Assembly (NCBI GenBank): GCA_039105265.1
Contig: JAPFFF010000060.1
Coordinates: 124,001-188,000, forward strand
Reading direction: 5' to 3'
Length of the DNA stretch: 64,000 nucleotides
Origin: Tritrichomonas musculus
Lineage: Eukaryota; Parabasalia; Tritrichomonadida; Tritrichomonadidae
This document shows, piece after piece, positions 30,001 to 38,410 of this stretch. The translations under genes and the position numbers were made by a program. The notes under the pieces were generated by a model. It did not search any database. It was not told where the DNA came from and was given only the letters and a program-made list of their open reading frames with translations. Positions within the stretch are counted from its first letter, which is position 1; each line of letters starts with the position of its first letter.

Positions 30001-31876
30001 TTTCTCGGGTCAAAATTCTAGAATTACATTGGGAACAAATGTCTGTGGGCGAGGAATTGATATTAAGTTGTTTTCATATCCATTGCATGTCATTGTTGCC
30101 TATCATTCAACAAATGTTCGCCTGATGAGTCAAGCGTATGGAAGAACAGCAAGACAAGGTCAAAAAGGAACATTTCGTGTCATATGTCTTGAGGAAGAGT
30201 ATTTTGTACAACGTGAACCTATACAAACTGATATCATTAACACAGACATTAAAGATTTCCAAATTAAGAATGAATTACAAAATGATTTTATTTCTCATTT
30301 CCAAAAAAATTATTCCTGGATTTTCTCACAAAGAACAACTATTCCAACACTGAGTTCTGATCAAATCCAAACACTCAGAAAAGTGAAAATAAATGTTAAT
30401 AGGATTGTTGCCTATTTATTTAAGTTTCCAATTTGCATGACTGTTGATACTTTCTTGATAATTCAAGCACAAAAAATATTTTCTATTTATAATTGTCCTA
30501 ATAGTATATATACTTGGAGGCTCTTCCAAAAGTACATTCGTGAAATGATCCTTGAATCATGGACATTGATGCTGGACGATTTTGACGTCAACAATGCTTC
30601 GATCAGAGGAACACAAGAATATAAAGATGGCCTGATCATAAAGAAGGAAGAACTAATTACTAAACTTAATAATTTCATTTGTACTGAAAAAGAATCACAA
30701 CCTAATGTACACATGTTGAAAACCTTCATGAAAATCGTTGAAAAAGTTGTTAATGAGAATAAAGAGAAAGCGTTTAAGAAAGTTCCCACTTTTGGTGACG
30801 TTAAAAAATTTCTTTTGATTGATGTCACAAATGAAGATAAAAGATATTACGTTGAGTTTGGAAAGGAAGGATATATTATGTTCAATTTCGGATTCAGACC
30901 AATGTCACTATATAACGGATCAGGTGTTCGATTCAGTTCATCGGGCGATTTTAATTATATCGTTGATCCTGAGATAAAGTATGATAGAAGAAGAGAAGGT
31001 ATTTGGTATAGTATTACCGAAGCAATTGATCCAGCTGTTGACTTTGTATGTAATATGCTGAGTGGTCTCATAAGTAAATATGTATTCTTGAAGTTTACAT
31101 TGAGAAGAACACTCGCTGGTTGTGAATTTGGTGTTTGTCTTAATTTTTATTCACTTTTTTTCAATGATGATAATGATGAAAATTATAATTCACTCATTGA
31201 TACCAATCCATTGTTATGTTTCACAATAACTGTGAAAAGTTTTAAAGTTGTCTTATCTGGAATTCTTGTTTTGCTCCTCATCTTCGCCAGTGTATTAGTT
31301 GCTAAATTCATAAATAAGTTGAAATCTGGTTCCATGGTCATTACAAAAGAAAGCGTGAAAAAGATAATCACATTTGCCAAAGATAAAGCTACTCCAATTT
31401 TAATTCAAACTTCACTTGATAAGGGAATTGAATTCTTGCAATATTGTCTTGATAAGCAAATAGGTCAGCTAGAGAAAAGAGACTGTCATGCTGTTGAAAT
31501 TATCAAAAAATTGATCGAAATATTTTCGCCAAATTCAGACAATCCTCTTTCAAAAAAAATATTTGAATCTGTTTATAATTTCATTCATAGCAAAATCAAT
31601 TTGGGCGAAAATGTTGACAAGGATTCTGTATTGAAGATTGAATTTCTTCTGCTGTGTAATATCGCTGTCTTCTTTTTCAACTTCAAAATAAGATTGCAAT
31701 TGAGGGATGAGGCAAGAAACGTAATGAGAGTTGCAAGTCAAATTGATAATAGAAATACTGATGAGAATATTGTCCAGTTAGCTAATAGCATGTGGGAAAT
31801 GCAAATAAGCAGGGAGAGACAAAGCCAAAATCCAGCCAATGAATTTTCTTGGGAAGAAATTAATGATTTGCAATAA
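27068..31876 (+). CDS. SecA-like DEAD-motor ATPase (lineage-specific eukaryotic form)
   Basis: The 1602-residue protein has a complete SecA-type motor. Walker A is FQVETGEGKSC (G482 region) and the DEAD box is LIIDEADSVLIDE (D620). Motif V is LGTNVCGRGIDIK and motif VI is QAYGRTARQGQKG (G1025 region). This is the signature of SecA rather than of RNA helicases: TGEGKT/S plus GRGTDI/GRSGRQG-like motifs. Residues 1-440 are a unique N-terminal region containing a 14-residue tandem repeat near 301-333. Between the two motor halves there is an Asn-run and an acidic stretch (about 745-795). A strong membrane segment (VVLSGILVLLLIFASVLVAKF) lies near 1395-1415. Eukaryotic SecA is normally plastidic, so this is not a secretion motor in a known organelle; the role is unknown. 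A second possible start (MPLVDPS) is at 27089. Confidence 0.8.
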   Translation: MNLIFSEMPLVDPSIQNALISKIKELVPKGDTIDFRFYLKYLKFAQKFLYQNYSTIEASILFNKLIQNKKNSQFFKEIFGCETPNNNNPKIKEINYGALYKKMRNSNNKKRHSKDIKGNSYIFGDKFQMKFFQPQIFFQNVHSWFFSDTPVAILCIDFNQLKEKESEKIEFCIILETLLMAASGFTLALCININIGKMNFLKDLININLFAEIHCNIADGSISDYIFKAFNDEQFEEAFKKNKGYIYIYSKFVKEKKFDKLQENEHIKIFQFSRNPQDCFKKLKINDEIQPFPYCEHGFNDAKLRVILSNVPLYDAKLRVILSNVPLYDAKLRVSDIPTSASDLSLCYIQQEKFLNWQKKQINVLLEKDDKLVEIYVKYKDLHNINRELCVEDTLFLSDIDNTMYDAVNEIFSSKFKKSSKYKDFNSFLPFISDYCSFMSKTKPDFMIRKTQIYAIIEAVNYFITKNDQSGQNGMIFQVETGEGKSCIINIIAAIIAKTKKKTVHIASSNIKLSNRDYLESFEYFKQKSLKSSVLLHENELPDVINDKDVPEFFDKKVFENSSRMNFISCGLNDDNKIVKNKANIVFSTFVNFECFYLKLVEMAPGYIKDYFDNAILIIDEADSVLIDEITNGTIISHRMRSNAKPILKFVYDQYMKRESIDATYKILENKHPMCSDLELKHVRQMYSEISLIQDPNFAKKYQVKEFKVKNKSRVSQLFKKTSKKIFTKCDEIVNKILLIDKNDNNNNNNSNNNNNNNNNRRTNNSNNDFDNGSDEDDDDDYDNEYDDESIIDENHQQYANKEFVFRRIVPFDYENKGMMEPNKVFSGFIPQFIAIKEAKENNYDNMIINNIAMNYLYISHPIFVQLYSKICGFTGTLGDEADKELYRKEYKLNTKEIPRHKPNLRVEFPTILCKSVREKCDKIVSEILAFNEKKHPVLVIFQDLRELDDVGYLLGEKGQFEFDVFNGKDSKKITPENFSGQNSRITLGTNVCGRGIDIKLFSYPLHVIVAYHSTNVRLMSQAYGRTARQGQKGTFRVICLEEEYFVQREPIQTDIINTDIKDFQIKNELQNDFISHFQKNYSWIFSQRTTIPTLSSDQIQTLRKVKINVNRIVAYLFKFPICMTVDTFLIIQAQKIFSIYNCPNSIYTWRLFQKYIREMILESWTLMLDDFDVNNASIRGTQEYKDGLIIKKEELITKLNNFICTEKESQPNVHMLKTFMKIVEKVVNENKEKAFKKVPTFGDVKKFLLIDVTNEDKRYYVEFGKEGYIMFNFGFRPMSLYNGSGVRFSSSGDFNYIVDPEIKYDRRREGIWYSITEAIDPAVDFVCNMLSGLISKYVFLKFTLRRTLAGCEFGVCLNFYSLFFNDDNDENYNSLIDTNPLLCFTITVKSFKVVLSGILVLLLIFASVLVAKFINKLKSGSMVITKESVKKIITFAKDKATPILIQTSLDKGIEFLQYCLDKQIGQLEKRDCHAVEIIKKLIEIFSPNSDNPLSKKIFESVYNFIHSKINLGENVDKDSVLKIEFLLLCNIAVFFFNFKIRLQLRDEARNVMRVASQIDNRNTDENIVQLANSMWEMQISRERQSQNPANEFSWEEINDLQ
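27968..28066 (+). repeat. 42-bp in-frame tandem repeat in the SecA-like gene
   Basis: A 42-bp unit (14 codons, DAKLRVILSNVPLY) begins at 27968, 28010 and 28052. The first two copies are identical and the third is partial. Perfect copies indicate a recent in-frame expansion. Confidence 0.95.
29301..29347 (+). repeat. AAC/AAT trinucleotide microsatellite encoding an Asn run
   Basis: The tract (AAC)n then (AAT)n lies in frame in the SecA-like gene and encodes a nearly pure Asn run, broken by one Ser codon. It sits in an apparent linker followed by Asp-rich sequence. Confidence 0.95.
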
Positions 31877-32229
31877 ATATATCTAAGTAGATAAATAAAG
31901 AGCATTTTTAAATAAAAAAATGTAATTCAGAAATCATGTAATGAAAGATAAATACAATTATTTAAATAAATAATGATTATAAAAAGCAAATTGATTAACT
32001 TTTTTGTATGAAATGTGACATGAAAAATATTTTTATATAAAGTCTACGATTTCAAAAGAACAGATTTTAATGTTGCATATTAAAAAAAAGTATTATTGCA
32101 TATTTTTAAGTTCAAAAGTCGCTTTTTTCACCAAACATGAAAGATGATAAGGTAAAAAAAAGTGACACTTTTGGTGAAAAAAGTGACAAAATGCTATAAA
32201 ATATGAAAAATAAAAAACAAATAAAAAAA
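31877..32229. other. Spacer between convergent genes
   Basis: This 353-bp AT-rich gap lies between the 3' ends of the SecA-like gene and the CPBP gene. Apart from the inverted repeat at 32118-32187 I see nothing in it. Confidence 0.5.
32118..32187. terminator. Inverted repeat between convergent gene ends
   Basis: GTCGCTTTTTTCACCAAA (32118-32135) pairs with TTTGGTGAAAAAAGTGAC (32170-32187) with one mismatch and a 34-nt loop. Its place between two convergent 3' ends would suit a bidirectional 3'-processing or stop element, but a tiny MITE would look the same. Confidence 0.35.
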
Positions 32230-32955
32230 TTATTGATTTCTTTTTATTGGTGCATGCTTATAAATAACAAAAGAAATAATCAGCATGCATATCAAAATTA
32301 GCATAGCAATGACAAATGAATCAAAATTTTTAATTGAACTTCCTGCGGTAGAATTTACCAATACATCCCAAACAGCTCCAACACCCCAAAAGAATGGGAA
32401 AATTACAAAAATATTTCTAGTAATATAAAATGTTGATGAATACAAAATTCCAACAAAAAACAATTTGGTGAATTCTGGCTGAAAACCAGCATGATGAAAG
32501 CTGTAAAAAGAAGATGTAAGAAGAATTGAAAATAAAATTCCAAATCCTCTTTCAAATTCATATCGTAAAAATCCATAAATAAAGAGCATTTCAAAGATTC
32601 CAGCTGCAAAAATATAAGTAATTGCATAAAAACTGTTTGTTGTGAATGCAATAGATGTTTCACTTTGAGATATGAATTTGGCCAAAAGAGATGCAGCAGC
32701 AATTATATTAATTAGTAAGCTGATTCCTAGTTTTTGTTTATGAATTCCAAAAACTGATATTGGTCTCTTTTTTATTATAATAATATAGTATAAAGGAAAG
32801 AAAAAGCCAAGTAAAAGAATCATTAATATATCTCGAAGAATAAAGTTGGAGAATTCATTATTTGAAAAAAAATTCATTGAAACACTAAGAAATATCATGA
32901 AAAATCCACTTATTATTCCAGTTACTACTTCTTTGTCTAAGTTGAAATGGAACAT
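32230..32955 (-). CDS. CPBP-family (CAAX protease / Abi type) intramembrane protease
   Basis: The 241-residue protein has about seven or eight membrane segments. It carries the three CPBP motifs in order. The first is GIFEMLFIYGFLRYEFE, with Met in place of the second Glu of the usual EExxxR. The second is FYSFHHAGF with the conserved His. The third is FWGVGAVWDVLVN, where His is usual but Trp-Asp precedes Asn here. Family members are intramembrane metalloproteases such as Rce1, which trims prenylated CAAX proteins, and many bacterial homologues. Size and motif spacing are closer to the bacterial CPBP type, so lateral acquisition is plausible. Changes in the first and third motifs leave catalysis uncertain. 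The start at 32955 has a TCATT initiator-like motif at 32962-32958. Confidence 0.75.
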   Translation of the reverse strand: MFHFNLDKEVVTGIISGFFMIFLSVSMNFFSNNEFSNFILRDILMILLLGFFFPLYYIIIIKKRPISVFGIHKQKLGISLLINIIAAASLLAKFISQSETSIAFTTNSFYAITYIFAAGIFEMLFIYGFLRYEFERGFGILFSILLTSSFYSFHHAGFQPEFTKLFFVGILYSSTFYITRNIFVIFPFFWGVGAVWDVLVNSTAGSSIKNFDSFVIAMLILICMLIISFVIYKHAPIKRNQ

Positions 32956-33392
32956 AAAATGAAATGAAAAAATAATGTTCTCAATTTTGAAATTGATAGA
33001 AATATTCGGTGAAAAATTCAGAGTATGAATAAAGCTATTTTAAAAACGATACGTCACTTTCCAACGTGTTTTTATAGAAATTCTATTAAAAAGTTGAACT
33101 TTTTAAATAAGGTGACTTATCTTTTTTGGAATAACTTTATCATATTCAAAAACTTCTTAAATTACATAATTTTTAACGATATATGTTTAAATTAATGGTG
33201 TAAATTCTTTTCATTAAAAAGTTGATTGAAATATTATAAGAAAGTGACTCAATCATATCAATCATTTATCTTTCAATCAGAGTTCTTATCAATGTTAATT
33301 GATTTCATTGACAAGAAACATAACGCTTAATTGGAAAAACTATCATCTGACCTGTCAAGAAGGAATTAATCTTTCAACTTAAAAATATATTT
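32956..33392. other. AT-rich intergenic DNA
   Basis: I see no gene and no clear repeat in this stretch upstream of the CPBP gene. Confidence 0.5.
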
Positions 33393-33950
33393 TTGAGTGA
33401 AACATACAAAACTGGAGCTTTAAAACTATTTTCTCCTAGTAAAACAGGATATTTATCACATAAGATAGAAAAATCACAATCATTAAATTTATTAGGATCT
33501 TGTAAAAGACTTATAAGATTATTAATATATTCGAATACTTTCATATTTATCATTTGTATAATAAAAGGAAAAAATAAAAATAACTTTAACCTGGTCTATG
33601 TCTTCTTGTAAATGTTTAGTAATTCTTTTAGTCTCTCCAATTTCTGCATTTAATACCTCTAATTACGAGGTTATGTCCTTAAAATCATAACTAACCTCAT
33701 CAAAATTATTGGTTAACACATTTAAATCACTCCTCATGGTAGTAATATTGTCAGCTGTTATAATCTTTGAACTAGTAATATTGTAGTCTGTGTATAAGGT
33801 AGCAGCAGCATTAGGATTTGGTGTTATTTAGTTTTATTTTATTTTTTTTTTTTTTTTTTATTTTTTTAACTAGTTCGTGTTGACGCGAGGGCCATTAGTG
33901 TAGCGTGGCCCCCCGGAAACAGACTAGTATATACTACTATCAATAATTGA
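33393..33950 (-). mobile_element. Short relic of a possible virus-like DNA element
   Basis: The minus strand shows coding-like patches unlike their surroundings: one fibre-like or coiled patch near 33595-33820 and another patch near 33393-33560. They end in a poly-T/A tract and a GC-rich block (33885-33925). The GC-rich block contains the stem GGGCCA/TGGCCC and lies between ACTAG words, as an element terminus might. The piece is too short to place firmly; a Maverick/Polinton-type element, common in trichomonad genomes, is one candidate. It is clearly broken and incomplete, with several breaks. Confidence 0.3.
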
Positions 33951-34249
33951 CCTTGAGAACAAATATGACTAGGTTTGTCTGGGAACAAAAACGATTAATC
34001 AAAAGTTTCCACAATTTGATAGAGTGAAAAATAATCATGAACTTTTTCTTGGCACAAAAAATAAAACATAACTTTTTCTTAAAAATTAAAAATAAAATAA
34101 ATTTTTGATGCAAATTGTTAATGACAAGAGAAACCAAATTGGCGCTCAATTATTTTTCTATTTATTTTAATCGTTTTTTTTATATTTTTTTCAACTTGTG
34201 AGTATCTCATGGACTGATAATTTTTCTGATTTTTAATATTCCAGATTTA

Positions 34250-35176
34250 ATGGCAGTTTCAGTCATAATTCCAGTTTTTAATAAATGCATTTACTTGGAG
34301 AGATGCCTAAATTCTCTCAAAAGGCAGACTTTTCAAAATTTTGAAATTGTTATTTCTGATGATTGTTCAACTGATAATTCGACGACTTTCATTATCGAAC
34401 AAATGAAGATAAACAACAAAATCAAATTAGTTCAGCATACTTACAACCAAGGAACTTGCTCAACACGAAACCATGCAGTTTTATCGACAAAAGGCGAATA
34501 CATCATGTCAATTGATCCAGATAACAAATATTATACCAATGGAATATATGATTCTTACTATAACGCCATCAAATTCAACGCTGATGTTTTAGATTTTACA
34601 ATTTTTGTACAAAAGCCAAATAAAACTTACATTTTGCCGGCTTGCAATAAAAGTTACTAAAAAAATACGGTTGTTCTCGACCAAATGCAAAAATTTGATT
34701 ATCACAAATCATTTTGGAATATTTGTAAAAAAATCGTCAAAAGAAGCATTTATTACCAATCAGTTCAACTGATAATTCCTTTTGTCCAATACAAGCGAAT
34801 TTCTAACGGCGAAGATCTTCTTCATTGTGGTGTCATTTACCTATTCATGAAAAATTATATTTGTGGACATTTCACTGCTTACTTGTACTACAAAAACGTG
34901 AATGATTCCGCTTCAAGTCGTGGATACGATCATAGAGTGCAAGGACAGATGCAGATTCGCCTAGCGAAGCTACTGACTAAATATTTTTATAAAAACAGGA
35001 AAAGTCTCTCAAAATGCTCTTTGATTGATTTTCTGGCAAACCCATAAAATAGTCGCGTGTACCACAGAGTTAAAACTAATAATGCAAGTCTTGTAAAAAT
35101 TTGTGATATTGATACACAGCTATTCAAATGTTCTAAATTTGAAAATCATGGTTATTGCTTGATTGAACATAAATGA
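34250..35176 (+). pseudogene. Family 2 glycosyltransferase gene with two in-frame TAA codons
   Basis: The frame opens with ATG at 34250 as MAVSVIIPVFNKCIYLERCL, a textbook GT2 (GT-A fold) start. EIVISDDCSTDNS and the DxD-type motif SIDPDNK follow. TAA at 34658-34660 stops it after 136 residues. The same frame then continues coding-like without a shift (FDYHKSFWNICKK, SNGEDLLHC) to a second TAA at 35045-35047. It continues again to a TGA at 35174-35176, for about 309 codons in all. The second part resembles the usual C-terminal half, including a GEDLL motif near the catalytic base position. Two stops and no frameshift suggest a young host pseudogene; stop readthrough is the alternative. The likely former role was transfer of a nucleotide sugar to surface glycans. 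It could also make a short, inactive 136-residue product. Confidence 0.75.
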
Positions 35177-35565
35177 ATGCTTTTTAAATTGGTGTTCATA
35201 TTTGTATTATATTGAACTTTCAAGTTATTTATCCAAATTTGTATACGAAGAAGGAAAAATTGGATAAATGAATGAAATATACAAATGGAATACTATTTAT
35301 GCATCAGAAATGCATTTTTGACAAAAATAATCTAACTTTTCTTGTTGTGAATACTCAAATATAATGCTCATATCTGTGATGCTTATAAATTTAAAGCTTT
35401 ATTTGGCTTTGGCTTTTGTTTAAAGCTATATTTTGTTTATATAAAATATAATATTATTTATTTATTTCAAGATATTCAATACTTTTATGTTTTTATGAAT
35501 GATATAAAATATTGAATAAATTTAAATAAACTATATTTAAAAAGTTAGAATAAAAAATTTTGCTA
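35177..35565. other. AT-rich spacer
   Basis: I see nothing in this gap between the glycosyltransferase pseudogene and the MITE-like element. Confidence 0.5.
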
Positions 35566-36087
35566 GGCTTTTGTGTCCAAACGAGTTTGTATTCAAAAAG
35601 TATCCAATGGATACTCATTTTTGTTCGTTATTTTTTGAGAGAATTTGAGTATCCAAAATAGCCAAAATGGACACTTTAATTCAATCTTGGATACACCTTT
35701 CAATTTTCATTGATTATTTTGAATGTATATTTCGTTTGACCAATTATATCGCTCCAAATTTACATTGAATTTTTTTTTTTATTTCAAATGTTGATCTTCT
35801 TGGTCAAAATCATTCTTAGTGAATTTGAAAAGTTTATAATTCATATTTGAGAGGTTTCTTAAAAAATTAAGAATAGTAGGTGTTTAAAGCATTTATTATT
35901 GCTTTTTTTCTGATATTAATGAGTTTATTAAAGTAAAAATAAAGTATCCAATAAAAAATTTTTTGGATACTTCAACACAAATCTTTGAATAAAATACTAA
36001 ATAAAAAAGCAGTTTTATGTCCACAAAAAGTGACAGCTTTTTACAAAAAGTCGAAAATGGACACTCAGTTCACTGGATACAAAAGCC
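35566..36087. mobile_element. 522-bp MITE-like element with TA flanks
   Basis: The ends GGCTTTTGTGTCCA and (reverse complement of the right end) GGCTTTTGTATCCA match at 13 of 14 positions. TA lies directly outside both ends (35564-35565 and 36088-36089), as for Tc1/mariner-type insertions. Subterminal words such as GTATCCA, GGATAC and TGTCCA recur inside both ends. There is no coding sequence. It lies just upstream of the first A gene of the array. Confidence 0.65.
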
Positions 36088-36192
36088 TAGAAATTTTGAA
36101 ATATAATAATTGAAATATTATCAATTTATTTGAAAAAAATAAAATATTTTGAAATAAAAATAATTTATATAAATATTTGAAATATTTTCACT

Positions 36193-36197
36193 TCATT
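36193..36197 (+). promoter_or_regulatory. Initiator-like TCATT of gene A1
   Basis: TCATT, 16 nt before the ATG at 36213, fits TCA-Py-(T/A). All four A copies carry it at nearly the same distance. Confidence 0.5.
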
Positions 36198-36212
36198 TTT
36201 ATATTTAACTAA

Positions 36213-36875
36213 ATGAATACTTCAATGCAAAGCAATTCAGAATATCAAATTGGCCTTAATATCCATCTTTTATCATTCCTTCTTCCAAATAAGCTTATAC
36301 ATGAATCAGATTCTGTTCGTGTTAGCGTTACAACAATTCCTGAAGAAAATAAACAACATTTCAAAATCAAAGGCAAAAAAATTTGCAGTTCTAATCATGT
36401 ATTTTCATTAAATATCACAAATAAAACAGATAGAATTGTCATTGTTTTCAGAAAAAAAACTGCTCTTAAAGATGATCCAATTATTGCTTCAGCAACAATT
36501 CATTTAAAGGATTTTGCTGATCTTCCAATCGAAGAAATCACAAGTGGCACAACAAATACAGATGTTAAAATATTAGATATTTATTATCCTCTTCAAAAGC
36601 AAATTCACGAAGAACAAAAGGCCAATGAACATCAGAATTTACCAATACAAAATAATACAGAAATGAAGAAACAAATAAAACGTAAAGTTCTTGGACAAAT
36701 GGAAGTTCAATTATCTTTCACAACTCCATACCTTAAATCAGAGAAAGAAAAAACAAATAACAAAGAGAAGAAAGTTATTTCAAAGAAAATAAATAAAAAT
36801 CGTAAACAAAAGAAGAATGACGAATACAAACAAATTTCAGATGAGAACAGCACTTTTAATTATTCATTAATTTAA
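36213..36875 (+). CDS. A1: C2-like small protein, diverged founder copy
   Basis: The 220-residue protein has a predicted beta-sandwich of about 165 residues: YQIGLNIHLLSF, DSVRVSVTT, HVFSLNITNKTDRIVIVFRK, DPIIASATI, then a closing QMEVQLSF strand. This order of strands is C2-like; that assignment is inference and no calcium-binding Asp cluster is obvious. A Lys-rich tail follows (KKINKNRKQKKN). It differs from A2-A4 at many positions over its whole length, so it lies outside the recently amplified unit. The B genes are distant paralogues of it. No signal or membrane segment is present. Confidence 0.65.
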   Translation: MNTSMQSNSEYQIGLNIHLLSFLLPNKLIHESDSVRVSVTTIPEENKQHFKIKGKKICSSNHVFSLNITNKTDRIVIVFRKKTALKDDPIIASATIHLKDFADLPIEEITSGTTNTDVKILDIYYPLQKQIHEEQKANEHQNLPIQNNTEMKKQIKRKVLGQMEVQLSFTTPYLKSEKEKTNNKEKKVISKKINKNRKQKKNDEYKQISDENSTFNYSLI

Positions 36876-37164
36876 ATTTATTGCCTGTTTTATGTTGTAT
36901 ATCTATAAATGCATGATATGTATTTAAATAAATATAGGTCTTCTCTAATATTTTTTAAAATGTTTATATTTTTTATTTTTTATTTCTAGTCTCAGAATAT
37001 TTGATTGATCATACAAATAATGAATAGTTTACGAAAATATAAACATACAATTATAAAAATAAAATACATAAAACATAATATTGAGTTAATTATGTAAATA
37101 AATAAAAAAAATAAATACAGAAAATTTGAAGAAGAAGTATAAAAACGAATTCACATAATATCAC

Positions 37165-37169
37165 ATCAT
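37165..37169 (+). promoter_or_regulatory. Initiator-like TCATT of gene B1
   Basis: TCATT stands 15 nt before the ATG at 37180, and TATAAAAACG lies about 25 nt further up. The same layout precedes B2 (42501), B3 (48589) and B4 (54704). Confidence 0.5.
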
Positions 37170-37179
37170 TTTTAATAAA

Positions 37180-37725
37180 ATGCTTTGCTTAAACATCCAA
37201 ATGCAATCATTTGAACTCCAGAAAGGGATAGTTCAAGATAATGACACTCTCCGTGTTAGTGTTACAGCACTTCCAGGTGACCAAAAACAAGCCTTCTCCT
37301 TTGAAGCTAAAAAGATGTTGACCACTCGTCCATTCTTTTCAGTCAAGATCAATGAAAAAACGGAAAGAATCTTAATTGTTATGAGGAAGAAAAGTTTTTC
37401 ACAGAAAGATCCAATTTTTGCATCGACCGTTATTACAAAAGATCAAATCCCGACCAAATTCAATGACATTACCAACACCGAAATGAAAACAATAAAACTG
37501 CTAGAGCCAGTTCAACGATCAGGCAAGAAAGGCTCTGATCGTAAAACAGTTGGGAAGTTTGAAATCCAATTCACATTGACTGAAGAATTACCTTCCACAA
37601 ACAAAAATACGATCAAACAAATAAATAAGAATAAGAATGGTAAAGGATATTCCAAGATGAATTCATTTTTCGATGATGAAAATGAAAGAAACAATTTCCT
37701 TTTCACTGATCTTATTACTAACTAA
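37180..37725 (+). CDS. B1: C2-like small protein
   Basis: The 181-residue protein aligns by eye with A along its whole sandwich: LCLNIQMQSFEL, DTLRVSVTALPGDQKQ, FFSVKINEKTERILIVMRKK, DPIFASTV, VGKFEIQFTL. The tail is Lys/Asn-rich with an acidic end (FFDDENERNN). The family seems parabasalid-specific as far as I can tell. B1 carries ALPGD and VITKD, a combination that matters for the recombination pattern among copies. It is probably cytosolic; the C2-like fold suggests lipid or protein binding, which is inference. Confidence 0.65.
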   Translation: MLCLNIQMQSFELQKGIVQDNDTLRVSVTALPGDQKQAFSFEAKKMLTTRPFFSVKINEKTERILIVMRKKSFSQKDPIFASTVITKDQIPTKFNDITNTEMKTIKLLEPVQRSGKKGSDRKTVGKFEIQFTLTEELPSTNKNTIKQINKNKNGKGYSKMNSFFDDENERNNFLFTDLITN

Positions 37726-37848
37726 TTAATTAATTTGTTTCATATTAATAGATATAGATATTGTACTATAATAAAGAATAGATATCCATATAAATTAATA
37801 ATTATTTTTGAATTAATAAATATTAAAATATAAATATCACAAAATATT

Positions 37849-38359
37849 AACCCAATTTCGCCGATTACAAGAAAACCTATGAATATGAAAAACGCATTAA
37901 CCAATTACGCTCTCAAAAGTTTAATAGACAAATACATCCAAGATTATAAACAAAAAAATAATATCAACATTTCAAAAAATAAATGAAAATTGCCAAGATG
38001 AAGGCAAAACAAACAACATTAATGTAGAAGTATTAGTATCGAAGGGATTTGATAGAAACTCATCAATTAAAGCATTGAATAATTCAAATAACAATATCTC
38101 TCTTGCTTTAGATTTATTAACAAACAATAAAAAGAAAGAGAGGAAACCAAAAGTAATAAGTTCATACGAATGCGACAATCGACCAAATATGCGAAGAAAT
38201 AATAAAATTAAAGAAGCCCGAAACTTAATTATTATTTCAATCATTGTATTTTTAATTATATTTGAATATATTCCAGAAAATATTGTTATTCATAAAGTGA
38301 GAAATTCAACGAAAAAAAGGAAAGTCATGCTATTTAATAATTTTAATTTTTCTGATTAA
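37849..38359 (+). pseudogene. C1: U-box/UBA-type remnant with membrane segment
   Basis: One frame encodes PISPITRKPMNMKN and then NYALKSLIDKYIQ, which fits the second half of a U-box. After a frame change the strand encodes VEVLVSKGFDRNSSIKAL plus ISLALDLL, which fits a UBA domain. A single membrane segment (NLIIISIIVFLIIFEYI) follows. The first half of the U-box is absent and the two parts are out of frame, so this is a decayed E3-ligase-like gene. All four units carry it. The last 94 codons (38075-38359) remain open and start with an ATG. Confidence 0.5.
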
Positions 38360-38410
38360 GAATATTCAATCGAGCTCAATTCTTCAAGCGTATCATTAAT
38401 ACCATTTCAT

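Noticed and set aside
33940-34149. 69-codon minus-strand frame before the glycosyltransferase pseudogene
   Set aside because: Phe/Lys/Ile-rich translation of an A/T-rich stretch without motifs.
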